From the NCBI GenBank assembly GCA_949283655.1, contig CASDTH010000016.1, forward strand, positions 52,151 through 116,150: a stretch of DNA of 64,000 bases, read 5' to 3'. This DNA comes from an uncultured bacterium (GTDB taxonomy: Bacteria; Bacillota; Clostridia; Oscillospirales; Acutalibacteraceae). How positions within the stretch are numbered: the first letter of the stretch is position 1; every line of letters starts with the position of its first letter. The notes beneath the pieces are model-generated. The model saw nothing but the letters and a program-made list of their open reading frames with translations. It was not told the DNA's origin and ran no database searches. Made by a program: the position numbers and the translations under genes. Positions 15,101 to 24,442 of this stretch are shown piece by piece.

Positions 15101-15798
15101 TGGAGGCTATTTTATCCTGCCAGGGATTAACAAAGCTCTATGGAATGAAACCGGCACTTTCCGACTTTACCTATGATTTTGCGAAGGGGAGGATCGTGGG
15201 CCTGCTTGGCCCCAACGGAAGCGGGAAAACCACACTGCTGAAGCTGGCGGCGGGCCTTCTGACGCCTACGGGGGGCAGCGTGCGTGTTTGCGGCATGGAG
15301 CCGGGTGTGGAGACGAAAAAGCACGTCTCTTTTTTACCGGAGCGCAACTATTTGCCTACGGGAATGCGTGTGCGGGAGACGATTGATTTTTTCAGCGATT
15401 TTTACGCAGATTTTCAGCTTGACAAGGCGGCGGAGATGCTGCGCGATTTAAACATCCGGCCGGAGGATAAAATTAGCGCCATGAGCAAGGGCACAAGGGA
15501 GAAAATGCAGCTTGCTCTCGTGATGAGCCGCAGGGCGGAGCTTTATCTGTTGGATGAACCCATCGGTGGTGTTGATCCGGCTGCGCGCGATTACATTTTG
15601 AATACAATCATTCGCAATTATAACGAGGATGCCACACTGGTTCTTTCCACTCACCTGATTCATGATATTGAAACGGTGTTTGACGATGTGGTGTTGATCG
15701 GAGGCGGGCGGGCGGTGCTGGCCGGGAGTGTCGATTCTATTCGGGAAACGCATGGCAAAAGCATCGATGCGCTGTTCAGGGAGGTATTCAGATGCTAG
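15097..15798 (+). CDS. ABC transporter ATP-binding protein
   Basis: A 233-residue ABC ATPase. Walker A is 'GLLGPNGSGKTTLLKLAAG', the signature is the atypical 'AMSKGTREKMQLALVMS' common in YtrB-type ATPases, and Walker B is 'ELYLLDEPIGGVDPAARD'. It probably powers the permease that follows, which overlaps it by seven bases. YtrA-linked ABC systems often respond to cell-envelope stress or peptide antibiotics; that is family knowledge and not seen here. Confidence 0.92.
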   Translation: MMEAILSCQGLTKLYGMKPALSDFTYDFAKGRIVGLLGPNGSGKTTLLKLAAGLLTPTGGSVRVCGMEPGVETKKHVSFLPERNYLPTGMRVRETIDFFSDFYADFQLDKAAEMLRDLNIRPEDKISAMSKGTREKMQLALVMSRRAELYLLDEPIGGVDPAARDYILNTIIRNYNEDATLVLSTHLIHDIETVFDDVVLIGGGRAVLAGSVDSIRETHGKSIDALFREVFRC

Positions 15799-16619
15799 GG
15801 AAATTGATGAAATATGAACTGAGATTTACGGCCAAAATTTATTTGCCGCTGTTGACCGCAGTGGTTGCCATGCTGGGAGGGTTTCAACTCATCTTTCTAG
15901 TGGTACGCATGCTTTTGAGGGATACGCCGAACCCGCTGGTTTCGATCCTGTTCGGGTTATTTTCTGTGCTGTCCGCCTTTGCGCTGTTTGCCATGCTGGT
16001 GCTGCTGGTGATTGTGCCGGTGCAGCGCTTTTATAAAAATCTGCTGGGCGACGAGGGCTATCTGATGTTTACGCTCCCAGCCACCCCCGCGCAGCAGATC
16101 TGTTCCAAGCTGTTCAGTGGTGTCACCTGGGCCACTGCAGGGGTTGCGGTGTGCGTGCTTGCGGTGCTTCTGTTTTGTTGGAATTTGCCGGATGTAATGG
16201 AATTTTCCTCTGTGGTGGCATCCTTTCAGGCGGAAACCGGCCTCAGTTTTTATCTTGCGCTGTTGCTCTTCAGTATTTTTTTGCTTTTTGTGTTTGTCAA
16301 CACTTGGCTGCATTTTTATCTGTGTATTGCCATCGGCGGGCAGTGGCCACAGAACCGGCTGCTTGCAAGCGCGGCGGCGTATCTGATTTTGAACGCAGTC
16401 CTACAGATTCTCCTTTTTGTTGGCCTTATTGTGGTATCGATTGTATTTCACACGCTGGATGGAGGCTTTTTTCATGGCATACAATCGCTGGCGCAGCAGT
16501 CACCCATGGGATTTTTCTTTGGGATGCTGGGTGTGAACGCCGCTCTCATGGCTGTGCTTGACCTTGTCTATTTCTTTGCTACGCGCTGGCTGCTGAGCAA
16601 ACGGCTCAACCTTGCATAA
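15792..16619 (+). CDS. ABC transporter membrane protein
   Basis: A 275-residue protein with about six membrane helices, starting 'MLGKLMKYELRFTAKIYLPL', typical of the ABC-2 type permeases paired with YtrB-like ATPases. It overlaps the ATPase gene by seven bases and ends the operon. The transported substance is unknown. Confidence 0.85.
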   Translation: MLGKLMKYELRFTAKIYLPLLTAVVAMLGGFQLIFLVVRMLLRDTPNPLVSILFGLFSVLSAFALFAMLVLLVIVPVQRFYKNLLGDEGYLMFTLPATPAQQICSKLFSGVTWATAGVAVCVLAVLLFCWNLPDVMEFSSVVASFQAETGLSFYLALLLFSIFLLFVFVNTWLHFYLCIAIGGQWPQNRLLASAAAYLILNAVLQILLFVGLIVVSIVFHTLDGGFFHGIQSLAQQSPMGFFFGMLGVNAALMAVLDLVYFFATRWLLSKRLNLA

Positions 16620-16939
16620 GTGCAAGCCGTCTTTGCGGTATAAGTGTTGGTGCTGATACAAAAAGGGGCCTGCCCTGTGCGGGAGGCGCTATTTCAATCG
16701 AAGAGATTGCAAGGCGGATCGTGTTTGCGATCCGCCTTAACCTGTCTGTAAAGGAGATTTTTTTCGGGTCAGCTCTTGATTGGACCGGAGAAAAAATGCC
16801 CTGCAAACGGTTCGGGGGTAGAGCATAGAGGTAGACAGAAAGAAAAATTGCTGCTTGTTTTCCATGATTTATTTTTGTTACGGATTGAAGTGCTTTTGCA
16901 AAACAAAAGATGCAATATGAAACATCACTTCGGTGAGGA
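16620..16939. other. Intergenic region without a recognisable gene
   Basis: About 320 bp after the ABC operon holding only a hairpin at 16711-16738. No supported reading frame or recognised RNA was found. Confidence 0.5.
16711..16738 (+). terminator. Hairpin after the GntR-ABC operon
   Basis: AAGGCGGATCG (16711-16721) pairs perfectly with CGATCCGCCTT (16728-16738). There is no T-run, so efficiency is uncertain. Confidence 0.55.
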
Positions 16940-16968
16940 TTGACAAAAAAATCGTAGTGTTATAAATT
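16940..16968 (+). promoter_or_regulatory. Promoter of the second GPH symporter gene
   Basis: TTGACA (16940-16945) is followed by TATAAATT; the -10 reads TATAAA (15 bp spacer) or TAAATT (17 bp, 16963-16968). Confidence 0.65.
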
Positions 16969-16969
16969 A

Positions 16970-16986
16970 TTAAAAGTCGCTTTTAA
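16970..16986 (+). promoter_or_regulatory. Perfect palindrome just after the promoter
   Basis: TTAAAAG-TCG-CTTTTAA is a perfect 7 bp inverted repeat at the expected transcription start, a good position for a repressor site. The regulator is not identifiable. Confidence 0.55.
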
Positions 16987-17026
16987 CAAATTATAAGGGT
17001 AAGGGGGATTTTCAGAGGTGAAGATC

Positions 17027-19213
17027 ATGGACACGGCGCGTAGTGTCGTGAAAGATGTGACGGCCCACTGGAAAAAGCCGGGCAAAGGCAACTTCGTTTC
17101 TTACAAAGAGGTGCTGAATCTCGGCCTTGGCGGCATGGGCCAAAATTTTGTAACGTTTATGACAGGTTATTTGGGCCTGTCTGCGGGCAATACCTTGCTC
17201 GGCTCCACGCTGGGCCTGCGGCCGATGCACCTGCAGTATATGGCGATGGTGCAAACCGTCATGGGCATCTTTTTCTGTATTCTGCGCGGCAAAATTGTGG
17301 ATAACACGCGCACGCGTTACGGTAGGTTTCGCCCTTATATTGCGCTGATGGGTTTCCCTATCGTGCTGCTGACGGCTATTTTTATTTTTCTGCCGTTTGA
17401 AACAATGACCTACACCAGCAAGTTGATTGCCACGTTTGCCTTTGCCATATCGGTGAGCATGGTGCTGCCACTGTTTACCGATACATATGGCGAGCTGCAA
17501 ACGGTTATCACGCCGAATTCCGAGGAGCGCACAAAGGTGCTGGCCATCAATGCCATTATCTTTTCCGCCGCGCCGACGATCACCGGCTTTATTACGCCCT
17601 TGTTGACACAGCTGACCGGCGGATATACCGATATCCGCACCTACCGGTATATCGTCGTCCCGATCGCGGTGCTTGGCGTGGGGATGAACCTGTTTACCGC
17701 GTTTGGGTGCAAGGAGCGCGTTGTCACTTCGCAGTCCTATGTGCAAAAGGTCGGCGTGCTGGAGGGTGTGAAGGAAATTTACCGCAACAAGCATTGGTGG
17801 CTGCGCACCGTTGCGGGCTGGATCGGCTTTCTGGAGGGCGCGTGTGGCGTCATCTTCGGCTGGGTTTATATTTATGGAACACAGGATATGGGAACCTATG
17901 CGGTGCTGAATACAGTTTTGGGTACGGCCTCTGGAATCGCTATGGTGATTACCCCGTTTTTGATGAAGCGGCTCAGCAACCGGACGCTGCTGCTGGTGCA
18001 CAACGGCTTGAACGTGGTTTTTGTGACGCTGATGGCCTTTACGTTCCGCATCCCGATTCTGTTCTTCATCTTCTTGTATCTCAATTCCCTGGTAAACGCC
18101 TTATCTATTGTTTATGGCCAGGCGATGCATTCAGAAGTAAAGGATTACCAGCAGTATATCAGCGGAAAGCGGATGGATTTCATGTTTGGCGTGGCGGGCC
18201 TGATCGGCACGCCGGTCACCATGCTGACGGGATTGGTCATCCCCTATGTTTATGAGTGCATGGGATTGACGACCAACTATGACATCCTTTATGATCCGTA
18301 TGTGCGCAACACCATGTTTTATATCCTCTGCGTGCTGTCGATTGTCGGCGCGGTGATTAACCTGATCCCGTTTGCATTCTACAGCCTGTCGCGGGAGAAG
18401 CATCGCAACATTATCAAGGTGCTGCGCTACCGCGCCCTGTTTGACGATTATGAGGAGGATTGCTTGACCTCGGAGGAAATTGTCCTTGCCATCGATGGTA
18501 TTCGAGAGGGTTATAGAATCGTCAACGCTCCAGATCCTGACATGAAGGCGCTAAAGGCGGCGGTGCAGGAGGCAAAAGCGCTGCCGCACGCCAATTCTGA
18601 AGAGAAGGCGGCACGTAAACAGGCAATCCAGTCGGCCCGCAAAGCAATTTCCGATGGGAAAAAGCTGATTGAGCAAAAGGGCGCAGTGGTGATTCTGATG
18701 GATGAGCTTTCTAAATTCACCAATCCGGAGATGATCTACCGCGTGCACCGCGCTCAGGATATGCTGGCGATTGGTCTGACGCATTTGAGCGGGATGAGCG
18801 ATTCTGTTTTGGAGCAGGCAAAGGCCCTCCCTGCTGGAACGAAGCAGGAGAAGGATACCAGGAAATTTGAGATCAGCCGTGCAAAAGCCATGCTGCGTAT
18901 GGCGCGCCGCATCCGGCGGCATTATCCCGAGGGGATTCAGGAGCCTGATCCGGCAACGCTTAAGGCGGCACTGGATATGCCCTGTAACACAAAGCAGGAG
19001 CGCAAAGCCCGTGCAGCAGCCGTCAAGGCGGCGGAGCGGGAGCTTCAGATATTCCATAAATGTGTGAAGCCCTGGCAGGATGCCGCGAAGCTTGTGCGGG
19101 ATGAGCGTGTGAGCCGGACGATTTACCCGGAAATTGAAAAAATGTACGATCAGGCGCGCGATGAGGTAGAGCAGATGGATGCGGCGCCCGCAGTGGCTGG
19201 AAAGGGGATATAA
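17027..19213 (+). CDS. GPH-family symporter with a C-terminal triple-repeat domain
   Basis: A 728-residue protein. Residues 1-480 form a GPH symporter with about twelve helices ('VDNTRTRYGRFRPYIALMGF', 'EVKDYQQYISGKRMDFMFGV'). The remaining roughly 245 residues are soluble, helical and charged. They contain three related segments beginning near residues 503, 592 and 641, with the common pattern A-x-x-L/M-P-(x)-N/T-(S/K)-x-E-(K/R)-x-x-R-K (for example 'QAKALPAGTKQEKDTRK'). GPH proteins normally end soon after the last helix, so this tail is unusual; a regulatory or partner-binding role is inferred. The ATG at 17027 follows GAGGTG by six bases; a GTG at 17018 is an alternative. A lipoprotein gene follows after three bases. 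Confidence 0.85.
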   Translation: MDTARSVVKDVTAHWKKPGKGNFVSYKEVLNLGLGGMGQNFVTFMTGYLGLSAGNTLLGSTLGLRPMHLQYMAMVQTVMGIFFCILRGKIVDNTRTRYGRFRPYIALMGFPIVLLTAIFIFLPFETMTYTSKLIATFAFAISVSMVLPLFTDTYGELQTVITPNSEERTKVLAINAIIFSAAPTITGFITPLLTQLTGGYTDIRTYRYIVVPIAVLGVGMNLFTAFGCKERVVTSQSYVQKVGVLEGVKEIYRNKHWWLRTVAGWIGFLEGACGVIFGWVYIYGTQDMGTYAVLNTVLGTASGIAMVITPFLMKRLSNRTLLLVHNGLNVVFVTLMAFTFRIPILFFIFLYLNSLVNALSIVYGQAMHSEVKDYQQYISGKRMDFMFGVAGLIGTPVTMLTGLVIPYVYECMGLTTNYDILYDPYVRNTMFYILCVLSIVGAVINLIPFAFYSLSREKHRNIIKVLRYRALFDDYEEDCLTSEEIVLAIDGIREGYRIVNAPDPDMKALKAAVQEAKALPHANSEEKAARKQAIQSARKAISDGKKLIEQKGAVVILMDELSKFTNPEMIYRVHRAQDMLAIGLTHLSGMSDSVLEQAKALPAGTKQEKDTRKFEISRAKAMLRMARRIRRHYPEGIQEPDPATLKAALDMPCNTKQERKARAAAVKAAERELQIFHKCVKPWQDAAKLVRDERVSRTIYPEIEKMYDQARDEVEQMDAAPAVAGKGI

Positions 19214-19216
19214 CGA

Positions 19217-20083
19217 ATGAATAAAGCGATGGGCAGAACCATTTCGCTGGTTTTAGCTGCCGTGCTCCTTATGGCCGGCCTGACGGGTTGTACACAGCAA
19301 ATGGAAAGCGCCGAAATTAGGCAGGCATATGAAACGGCGCTCCAGAACGCTTTCAATGCGGATGTATATTTTTGGAAGGAAACAAAAACGCATGGAAGTG
19401 CGACGGATTCCTGCCAGGTGAATGTTTACGCCGGTCAGGGTGACGATTATCAGGCGCTGCGGGATGAAAACGGCGCTTATACGGAATATAAAATTTCAGT
19501 GAATGAAACGCACAGCCAGCCTGAATCGGCGCTTCAGATTTATTGCGGCCTTTCTTCAAGCGTGAACGAAGGGGAGGAGGCAAAGCATTACCTGCTGACA
19601 CAGGCAACCGGTGAGGGCGGGGCGATCACCACGTTGACCCGGCATCCGATGACTGCGCAGGAATATTATCAGAGTGATGAATTTGCGCCGTACCTGCTCT
19701 CCTCCCGCCTTGCGGAGCTTGCAGAGCTGACGGTTGACGATATGGATTTCAGCATCAGCGGCGCAGTGGCGGAGCAGAAGGTGAATGTGATCAATTTGAT
19801 CTTCGGCGTCAAGGAGGAGTATTTGGCCCGGTATGAACAAAAGTATGGCGAAAAATCGATGTTTGACGGGACGAAAAAGGTCTCCGTTGAAATCGCTTAT
19901 GATCGGATTGCACATGTCATCGTCTATACTGACGAGCAGGTGGAGGATAGCGGCCTCGCCGTCGAGGTGGAGCGCTATAAATTTGAGGTGGTCTATCTTG
20001 GCCCGAAGTTTGATATACCCGCATATAACAGCAAGGTAAAAGATAGCGTGACCGGCAAGGAGCTGGAGCGTACCGAGGTGTGA
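19217..20083 (+). CDS. Lipoprotein of unknown function
   Basis: A 288-residue secreted protein with a type II signal peptide: 'MNKAMGRTISLVLAAVLLMA' then the lipobox LTGC, with the lipidated cysteine near residue 25. The mature part is acidic and shows no family I recognise. It starts three bases after the second GPH symporter and probably shares its transcript. It could help capture the substrate, or be an unrelated surface protein; sequence does not decide. Confidence 0.8.
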   Translation: MNKAMGRTISLVLAAVLLMAGLTGCTQQMESAEIRQAYETALQNAFNADVYFWKETKTHGSATDSCQVNVYAGQGDDYQALRDENGAYTEYKISVNETHSQPESALQIYCGLSSSVNEGEEAKHYLLTQATGEGGAITTLTRHPMTAQEYYQSDEFAPYLLSSRLAELAELTVDDMDFSISGAVAEQKVNVINLIFGVKEEYLARYEQKYGEKSMFDGTKKVSVEIAYDRIAHVIVYTDEQVEDSGLAVEVERYKFEVVYLGPKFDIPAYNSKVKDSVTGKELERTEV

Positions 20084-20098
20084 AAAGAGCGCTGTAAG

Positions 20099-20203
20099 GC
20101 CGCTCGGCCAGGCGCAAAACACCTGAATTCGGATTTTTGCCATTGGATGTTAGCGGCGGGCGCCGGAAAGCGTCTGTTATTGAAAAACTATCAAGCTCCG
20201 GGA
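20099..20203 (+). repeat. Dispersed repeat C, copy 1
   Basis: About 105 bp closely matching 47853-47959. The pair shares GCCGCT...TTAGCGGC/T arms and a central hairpin (GGCGCAAAA with GGATTTTTGCC around GAATTC). It lies between the lipoprotein gene and an IS3 remnant. The other copy also follows the last gene of an operon. Confidence 0.75.
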
Positions 20204-20224
20204 GAGAACCGCCCCATATTGTGC

Positions 20225-20870
20225 GGACAGTACAAAAAGGCCCCCAGGTAGGAAATATAGAGTTTAGGAGGAGAGGCGTCGCGTCAGCGGCGCCTCTCCC
20301 GTTTTGATCTGGATGCGTTCGTGGTTGTAAAAATGGATGTACCGGTCAATCATTTCGTTGGCTTCCGAGAAGGTAGCTGGTTTGTGCCGGTAGATGCATT
20401 CTGTTTTGAGGATGGAGAAGAAATTTTCTGCCATGGCATTGTCATATGGTTTCCCACGTCTTGACATCGAAGGTGTAATGCCGTATTCTTTTGTTAGGTT
20501 AAAGTACGCTTGGAAAGTATACTGAAACCCTTGGTCGCTGTGGAGCTGTAACTCCGCAGCGACTGCCTTTTTCTCACGCTTCATAGCCTGCCGGATCGTA
20601 TCCAGCACCAGATTCACCGTCTGCTGTGTTCCAGTCTTGTAAGCGACAATGCTGTTGTCGTAGAGGTCACGGATCATGGACAGATACAGCACTCCTTGTT
20701 TGGTATGGATGTAAGAGATATCCGTGACCCATTTGCTGTTTGGCTTGTCTGCGTGAAACGCTCTATTGAGCAGATTCTCATACTTGTGGAGCTGCTGGCC
20801 CATCTGTCTCCATTTCCTGGGGCAGTTCAACTTCTATTTTCCTACATCAGGGGGGCTTTGTCTATTGTCC
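20225..20870 (-). mobile_element. Internally deleted IS3-family element
   Basis: Imperfect inverted ends are visible: GGACAGTACAAAAAGGCCCC at 20225 and, on the other strand from 20870, GGACAATAGACAAAGCCCCC, both leading to TAGGA. Only the C-terminal part of the transposase remains and orfA is missing, so the 646 bp element is a deletion derivative of a roughly 1.2-1.5 kb IS. No convincing target duplication flanks it. Confidence 0.75.
20264..20830 (-). pseudogene. IS3-family transposase OrfB, N-terminally truncated
   Basis: The 188-codon frame holds the integrase core with all three acidic residues: D in 'KWVTDISYIH', D in 'LHSDQGFQYTF', and E in 'YDNAMAENFFSILKTE'. The N-terminal helix-turn-helix portion (about 90-100 residues) and the frameshift partner orfA are missing. 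The reading start near 20830 is probably not a natural start. The catalytic core is intact but the protein is unlikely to be functional alone. Confidence 0.85.
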
Positions 20871-21259
20871 TTTTTTACTGGAGCTGTTCAAGGTGAATGC
20901 GCATTTCTCCGCAAAGTAAAGCTTGAATTGCCGGCGGGTTAAAACATAATTTCCGAACCCTGTGTTTTTTTCATACAAAAAGCGGGCGGAAAACAGCAGC
21001 CCGGCCACAATGGCGATGGCAAGGGGCAAAAAAGCGTCATCCAAACCCTCCTGAAAAATGACATATCCGTTGACGGCGCTTAAATATTCGCGTACCGCTT
21101 CGAGATTGATACCAGATACGGAATGCGCCACCTGATCTTTCATTTCAAGAATATATTGAATTTTGAAAGAAGTGCCCTTCAGCCATCCTGCAAATAATGC
21201 CAAATAGCTCAGGAGGCCAAAGGCGATTTTAAAACGTACTTTATATCCTTACGCCACAT
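20871..21259 (-). pseudogene. Broken ABC-2-type membrane permease fragment
   Basis: An ATG at 21259 with GGAGTG upstream begins 'MWRKDIKYVLKS', but the frame stops; a +1 shift near 21230 continues as 'FGLLSYLALFAGWLKGTSFK' and runs to the IS junction. 'GLLFSARFLYEKNTGFGNYV' resembles the cytoplasmic loop after a membrane helix in ABC-2 permeases of the peptide-export type. The gene is therefore both frameshifted and cut at its C-terminus by the IS3 remnant. Confidence 0.6.
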
Positions 21260-21315
21260 AGTTTCACTCCATTGTAAAATGCCCGGTATTTCCTGTGGAA
21301 CGGCCGGGCGTATTT

Positions 21316-21617
21316 CTACTGAACATCGTACATGTATTTCATGGAATCCGTGCCTGATTGAAGGGACGAACCATAGATTTTCACATTATAAGAATAGCCC
21401 TTCTCTGATGAGGCATTTGCCAGTATATATTGCCGTTGTACAGCGTAACCTTATCAGAGGCGGTTGTCCCTTCCCTGTCATACCGTGCAAGACAAGTTTG
21501 CGGCTTTGTCCAGCTTGTAATCGATGTCGCATCAAACTGCACTGTTTTTGAATCGGAAAAAGTGGCAAAGGATACAATTGCAAAGGCGATTACCAGCAGG
21601 ATAGAGGTGACGGCCAC
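21316..21617 (-). pseudogene. Remnant of a small exported protein
   Basis: The frame opens 'VAVTSILLVIAFAIVSFATF', a signal-anchor, and runs through 'LARYDREGTTASDKVTLYNG' before a shift near 21405. The neighbouring frame continues 'ASSEKGYSYNVKIYGSSLQS' and ends at 21316. No ATG with a ribosome site fits the first frame. With the broken permease upstream it looks like the debris of a small export or immunity locus. No family recognised. Confidence 0.4.
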
Positions 21618-21798
21618 ATATAATTTCTTCTTCCTTTTTATTTAAACGAATAAACCTGTTCGTTTTTACTAAAATGGATATTCTTCAGCAAGCCATTCGT
21701 CTTGCCAAGGAGGGAATCACGCGGTCAGTAGCGTTTGGGTACGCCCAGGCGGTGATGTTTCCCTTTATACACGTTATATACGGATGATTACAACTATG

Positions 21799-21833
21799 AA
21801 AAAACCGGCGGCAGGAATGCTCCTGCCGCCGGT
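21799..21833 (-). terminator. Terminator of the GH98-like gene
   Basis: A perfect 13 bp stem (ACCGGCGGCAGGA at 21804-21816 with 21821-21833, 4-base loop) is followed on the minus strand by TTTTTT. Confidence 0.92.
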
Positions 21834-21849
21834 GTGGCTGTTGCTGCGG

Positions 21850-24294
21850 TCAACCGAATATTTTTGTGCCCTGTAAATCGTTTCTGGCCTGCCGCAGGGC
21901 GGCATATTTTTCCTCCAGTGCCTGCTGCTTTGCCGCTTTGTCAAAGCGCTTTTCCCGGTAAATGGCCTTATACTGCAGCTCGTTGCTGCGCCCTGCCACA
22001 TATACCTGATTCGAGAGCGTCTCCCGTAGCAGCGAGTCAAAGCAGAGCCAGAGTTTGTCGACGGCCTCCTGCGTGTAGCCAGTTAGCTCCATGGAGGCAA
22101 TGTCGTTGAGCAGGGCCACATATTCCCCAATGGGGATGAGGCCCCGGTAAGCGTTTTCCAACGCTTCCTGCGCGCGGTCTACCTCCTGTTGAGAGGAGGC
22201 TCCTTCGGAGAGGATCATCCTGGCTTTCGCCAGTGCGTTTTGGAAGGTCAGGTAGGAGTGGTCGATATATAGCGCATTCTCCGCTGGCGTGCAGCTGTTG
22301 ATGGTCTTTTGCAGCGCTGTTGTGTCAACAGAGCCGGCGGCGGAGCCTGTACTTTCGATCGCTTCCCGTTCGCTGAACGTGGGCTCCTGCTGCGCCTGAT
22401 CGAGCAAAATATCCAGCTTGACAACGCCGTTATGCTGGATGGAAACGGTTAGCGTCTGTGTTTCCGGGTCCCACTTTGTGGTGTGCGTAAAGGGGCGCGT
22501 CTGCGCGCCGCCCTCCATATCGCTGCGCAGAATCAGCTTTGGCGCGCCGCCCTGGAATGTGCCGGTGACTGTGATGGTGGTCTCCCGCAGTTTGCTGTCG
22601 TCAACTCCTGCCGGGTTTCCGTTATCCCCCAGTGCCATATAGCCGCCGCAGAGCTCCTCCAATCCCTCCTCCTCCAATTGATTCCGCGTGATGGCTTTTA
22701 ACATTGCCCCTTTATCCGTGCGGTAATTGGAGAGATAAAACGAGAGCCGGTCCTCTTTTTCTGTAATCATTGCCGAGGTGTGTTCCTGCGCGGCGATGGA
22801 GAAAGAGGAGGCATTGCTGTAAATAGGCGTTATTACGGCGGAGGCCTCTAGCTGTGTATTTTCTGCCGGATGGATAAAATACCATTGCGTTCCCGTCCGC
22901 ACGGTGTAGGCGTTGCCCTGCGCCTGCACCGGAAACAGAGCGTCGTAATCACTCTGTGCCTTCTCTTCATCGATCAGGAGGGTCCCATTTTGCGCGAACA
23001 GTTCCCGTTCGTTTGCCCGGAGATTGGCGGGCAGAAGCGGAAGGATACGGTAGCGTCCAGTGGCGGGGTAGAGGGAAGCGTTATTCATGCTCTCATAAAA
23101 ATCCGGATAGTTGGCCATGCCCAGCACTGCCGCAGGCGTTTCCTGAAGGACGTCCTCTCTGGATGGAATTGCAACTTCCCCGCTGAGAATTGCGTCGAAT
23201 AGCGGCGCAATGCCATATTGAAAGCCGGCGACCGTTTTACCGCCGCTTGCAGTGGAAAAGCCTGTTGCCTCCGCCTGGAAGCAGGTCCCCCCGCAGCTCA
23301 TGGCAAGCATCATGGATTGGACATATAAATTTTCGGGGTATGAGAGGCGCTTTTCCTCTGTGCTGTCTACATAGCGGTCATATGCTCCAAAGAGGGAGTC
23401 CTGCCCGCTATTCCCCTGCCAGGCCGCCCAATCCGAAGCAATACCCCAGTTCCCCACAAGGCCGGCCAGCCAAAGCCCCTGCATAACAGAGCAAGTGGAG
23501 GGGGAAATTGGCGCCTGGCGGGCCATCAGGATGATGTTGTCAGCGTTTTCCTGAAAAACGGTATAGAGCGCCTCATTTTCCTCCAGCCATTGCAGCACAA
23601 TGCCGCTATCGTAATTGAGATTGGCTTCATTCCAGATGAAGAAGGCGCCGTATTGGGCGGCGAGCTCAATGCAATCAATGAGATATTGGGCGTGATTGCT
23701 CTCCACCTCTCCGCGCAGGGTCACGCCGTTGTACAGCGCGGAGGCGCTGAGCCCATAAAAATAGGTGTGTTGGGCGAAATGTTCCTCCAGATAAGCGACT
23801 GGGAGCCGCTCCTCCATATGAGAATCGCCGCTGATATTCTGGATCATATAGGGAATTTGATTGTTTTCACATTCACCGGCGGTTTCTTCCAGCCAGGCGA
23901 GCGCCTGATCGCTGCCGGGCAGCAGCGTGTGGCCCGGGCAAAGTAACATCACGGTGTATGGCTTTTGATTCTCTGGGATGGCGTTCCACAGGGTGCGCAG
24001 GGGCTCTTCGCCGTCATAGCTGACGAGATTTAAGGGGCTTTGGCTGTCAATCGTGCGTTTGAGCGGCTGTTTTTCACCGGAGGAAATAGAGGCAAAGCTC
24101 TTGAGAAGCACCTCCCGCTCAGTGGCAGAAAACGCCTTTTCATCCTGCGGGAGCTGATTGGTCAGGGTATAGGCAATGGTGCCGCCAATCGCTGTGACGA
24201 CGATAGCGGCGGAGAGGCAAATAGAGATCACAGCAGCCAACCGTTTTTTTCTCTGCTCAGCGCTGGCGGCCTGCTTTCTGGGATTTTTGCGCAT
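21850..24294 (-). CDS. Exported GH98-like glycoside hydrolase with FIVAR-type tail
   Basis: An 814-residue protein with a positively charged N-terminus and a membrane anchor (about residues 19-44), so it acts at the cell surface. The central region (about 75-480) matches what I know of GH98 catalytic modules from gut Clostridia: 'NLVSYDGEEPLRTLWNAIP', 'NQIPYMIQNISGDSHMEERL', 'GAFFIWNEANLNYDSGIVL', 'MQGLWLAGLVGNWGIASDWA'. GH98 enzymes are endo-beta-galactosidases that release blood-group oligosaccharides. A helical FIVAR-like segment lies near residues 680-720 ('FQNALAKARMILSEGASSQQ'). The ATG at 24294 follows AAAGGAG. Family call by eye; substrate unproven. Confidence 0.68.
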   Translation of the reverse strand: MRKNPRKQAASAEQRKKRLAAVISICLSAAIVVTAIGGTIAYTLTNQLPQDEKAFSATEREVLLKSFASISSGEKQPLKRTIDSQSPLNLVSYDGEEPLRTLWNAIPENQKPYTVMLLCPGHTLLPGSDQALAWLEETAGECENNQIPYMIQNISGDSHMEERLPVAYLEEHFAQHTYFYGLSASALYNGVTLRGEVESNHAQYLIDCIELAAQYGAFFIWNEANLNYDSGIVLQWLEENEALYTVFQENADNIILMARQAPISPSTCSVMQGLWLAGLVGNWGIASDWAAWQGNSGQDSLFGAYDRYVDSTEEKRLSYPENLYVQSMMLAMSCGGTCFQAEATGFSTASGGKTVAGFQYGIAPLFDAILSGEVAIPSREDVLQETPAAVLGMANYPDFYESMNNASLYPATGRYRILPLLPANLRANERELFAQNGTLLIDEEKAQSDYDALFPVQAQGNAYTVRTGTQWYFIHPAENTQLEASAVITPIYSNASSFSIAAQEHTSAMITEKEDRLSFYLSNYRTDKGAMLKAITRNQLEEEGLEELCGGYMALGDNGNPAGVDDSKLRETTITVTGTFQGGAPKLILRSDMEGGAQTRPFTHTTKWDPETQTLTVSIQHNGVVKLDILLDQAQQEPTFSEREAIESTGSAAGSVDTTALQKTINSCTPAENALYIDHSYLTFQNALAKARMILSEGASSQQEVDRAQEALENAYRGLIPIGEYVALLNDIASMELTGYTQEAVDKLWLCFDSLLRETLSNQVYVAGRSNELQYKAIYREKRFDKAAKQQALEEKYAALRQARNDLQGTKIFG

Positions 24295-24337
24295 GGCAAA
24301 CGCTCCTTTTTAAGCGGTGCTTCGTTTCTATATCCTG

Positions 24338-24367
24338 ATGGTACCATTCCCGCATTCGCCTTGTCAA
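24338..24367 (-). promoter_or_regulatory. Promoter of the GH98-like gene
   Basis: On the minus strand TTGACA (24367-24362), 18 bp, TACCAT (24343-24338). It is divergent from the metF promoter 25 bp away. Confidence 0.55.
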
Positions 24368-24391
24368 TGCCTGGGCGGCCGGAATTCTTGC

Positions 24392-24420
24392 TTGTAAAAT
24401 CCCTAAATGCCCGTTATAAT
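24392..24420 (+). promoter_or_regulatory. metF promoter
   Basis: TTGTAA (24392-24397), 17 bp, TATAAT (24415-24420). It leaves a leader of about 125 bases before metF that contains the miniature repeat at 24443-24498. No SAM or cobalamin riboswitch signature was recognised in it. Confidence 0.75.
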
Positions 24421-24442
24421 ATTTTCATATAAGGCTTGGAAA

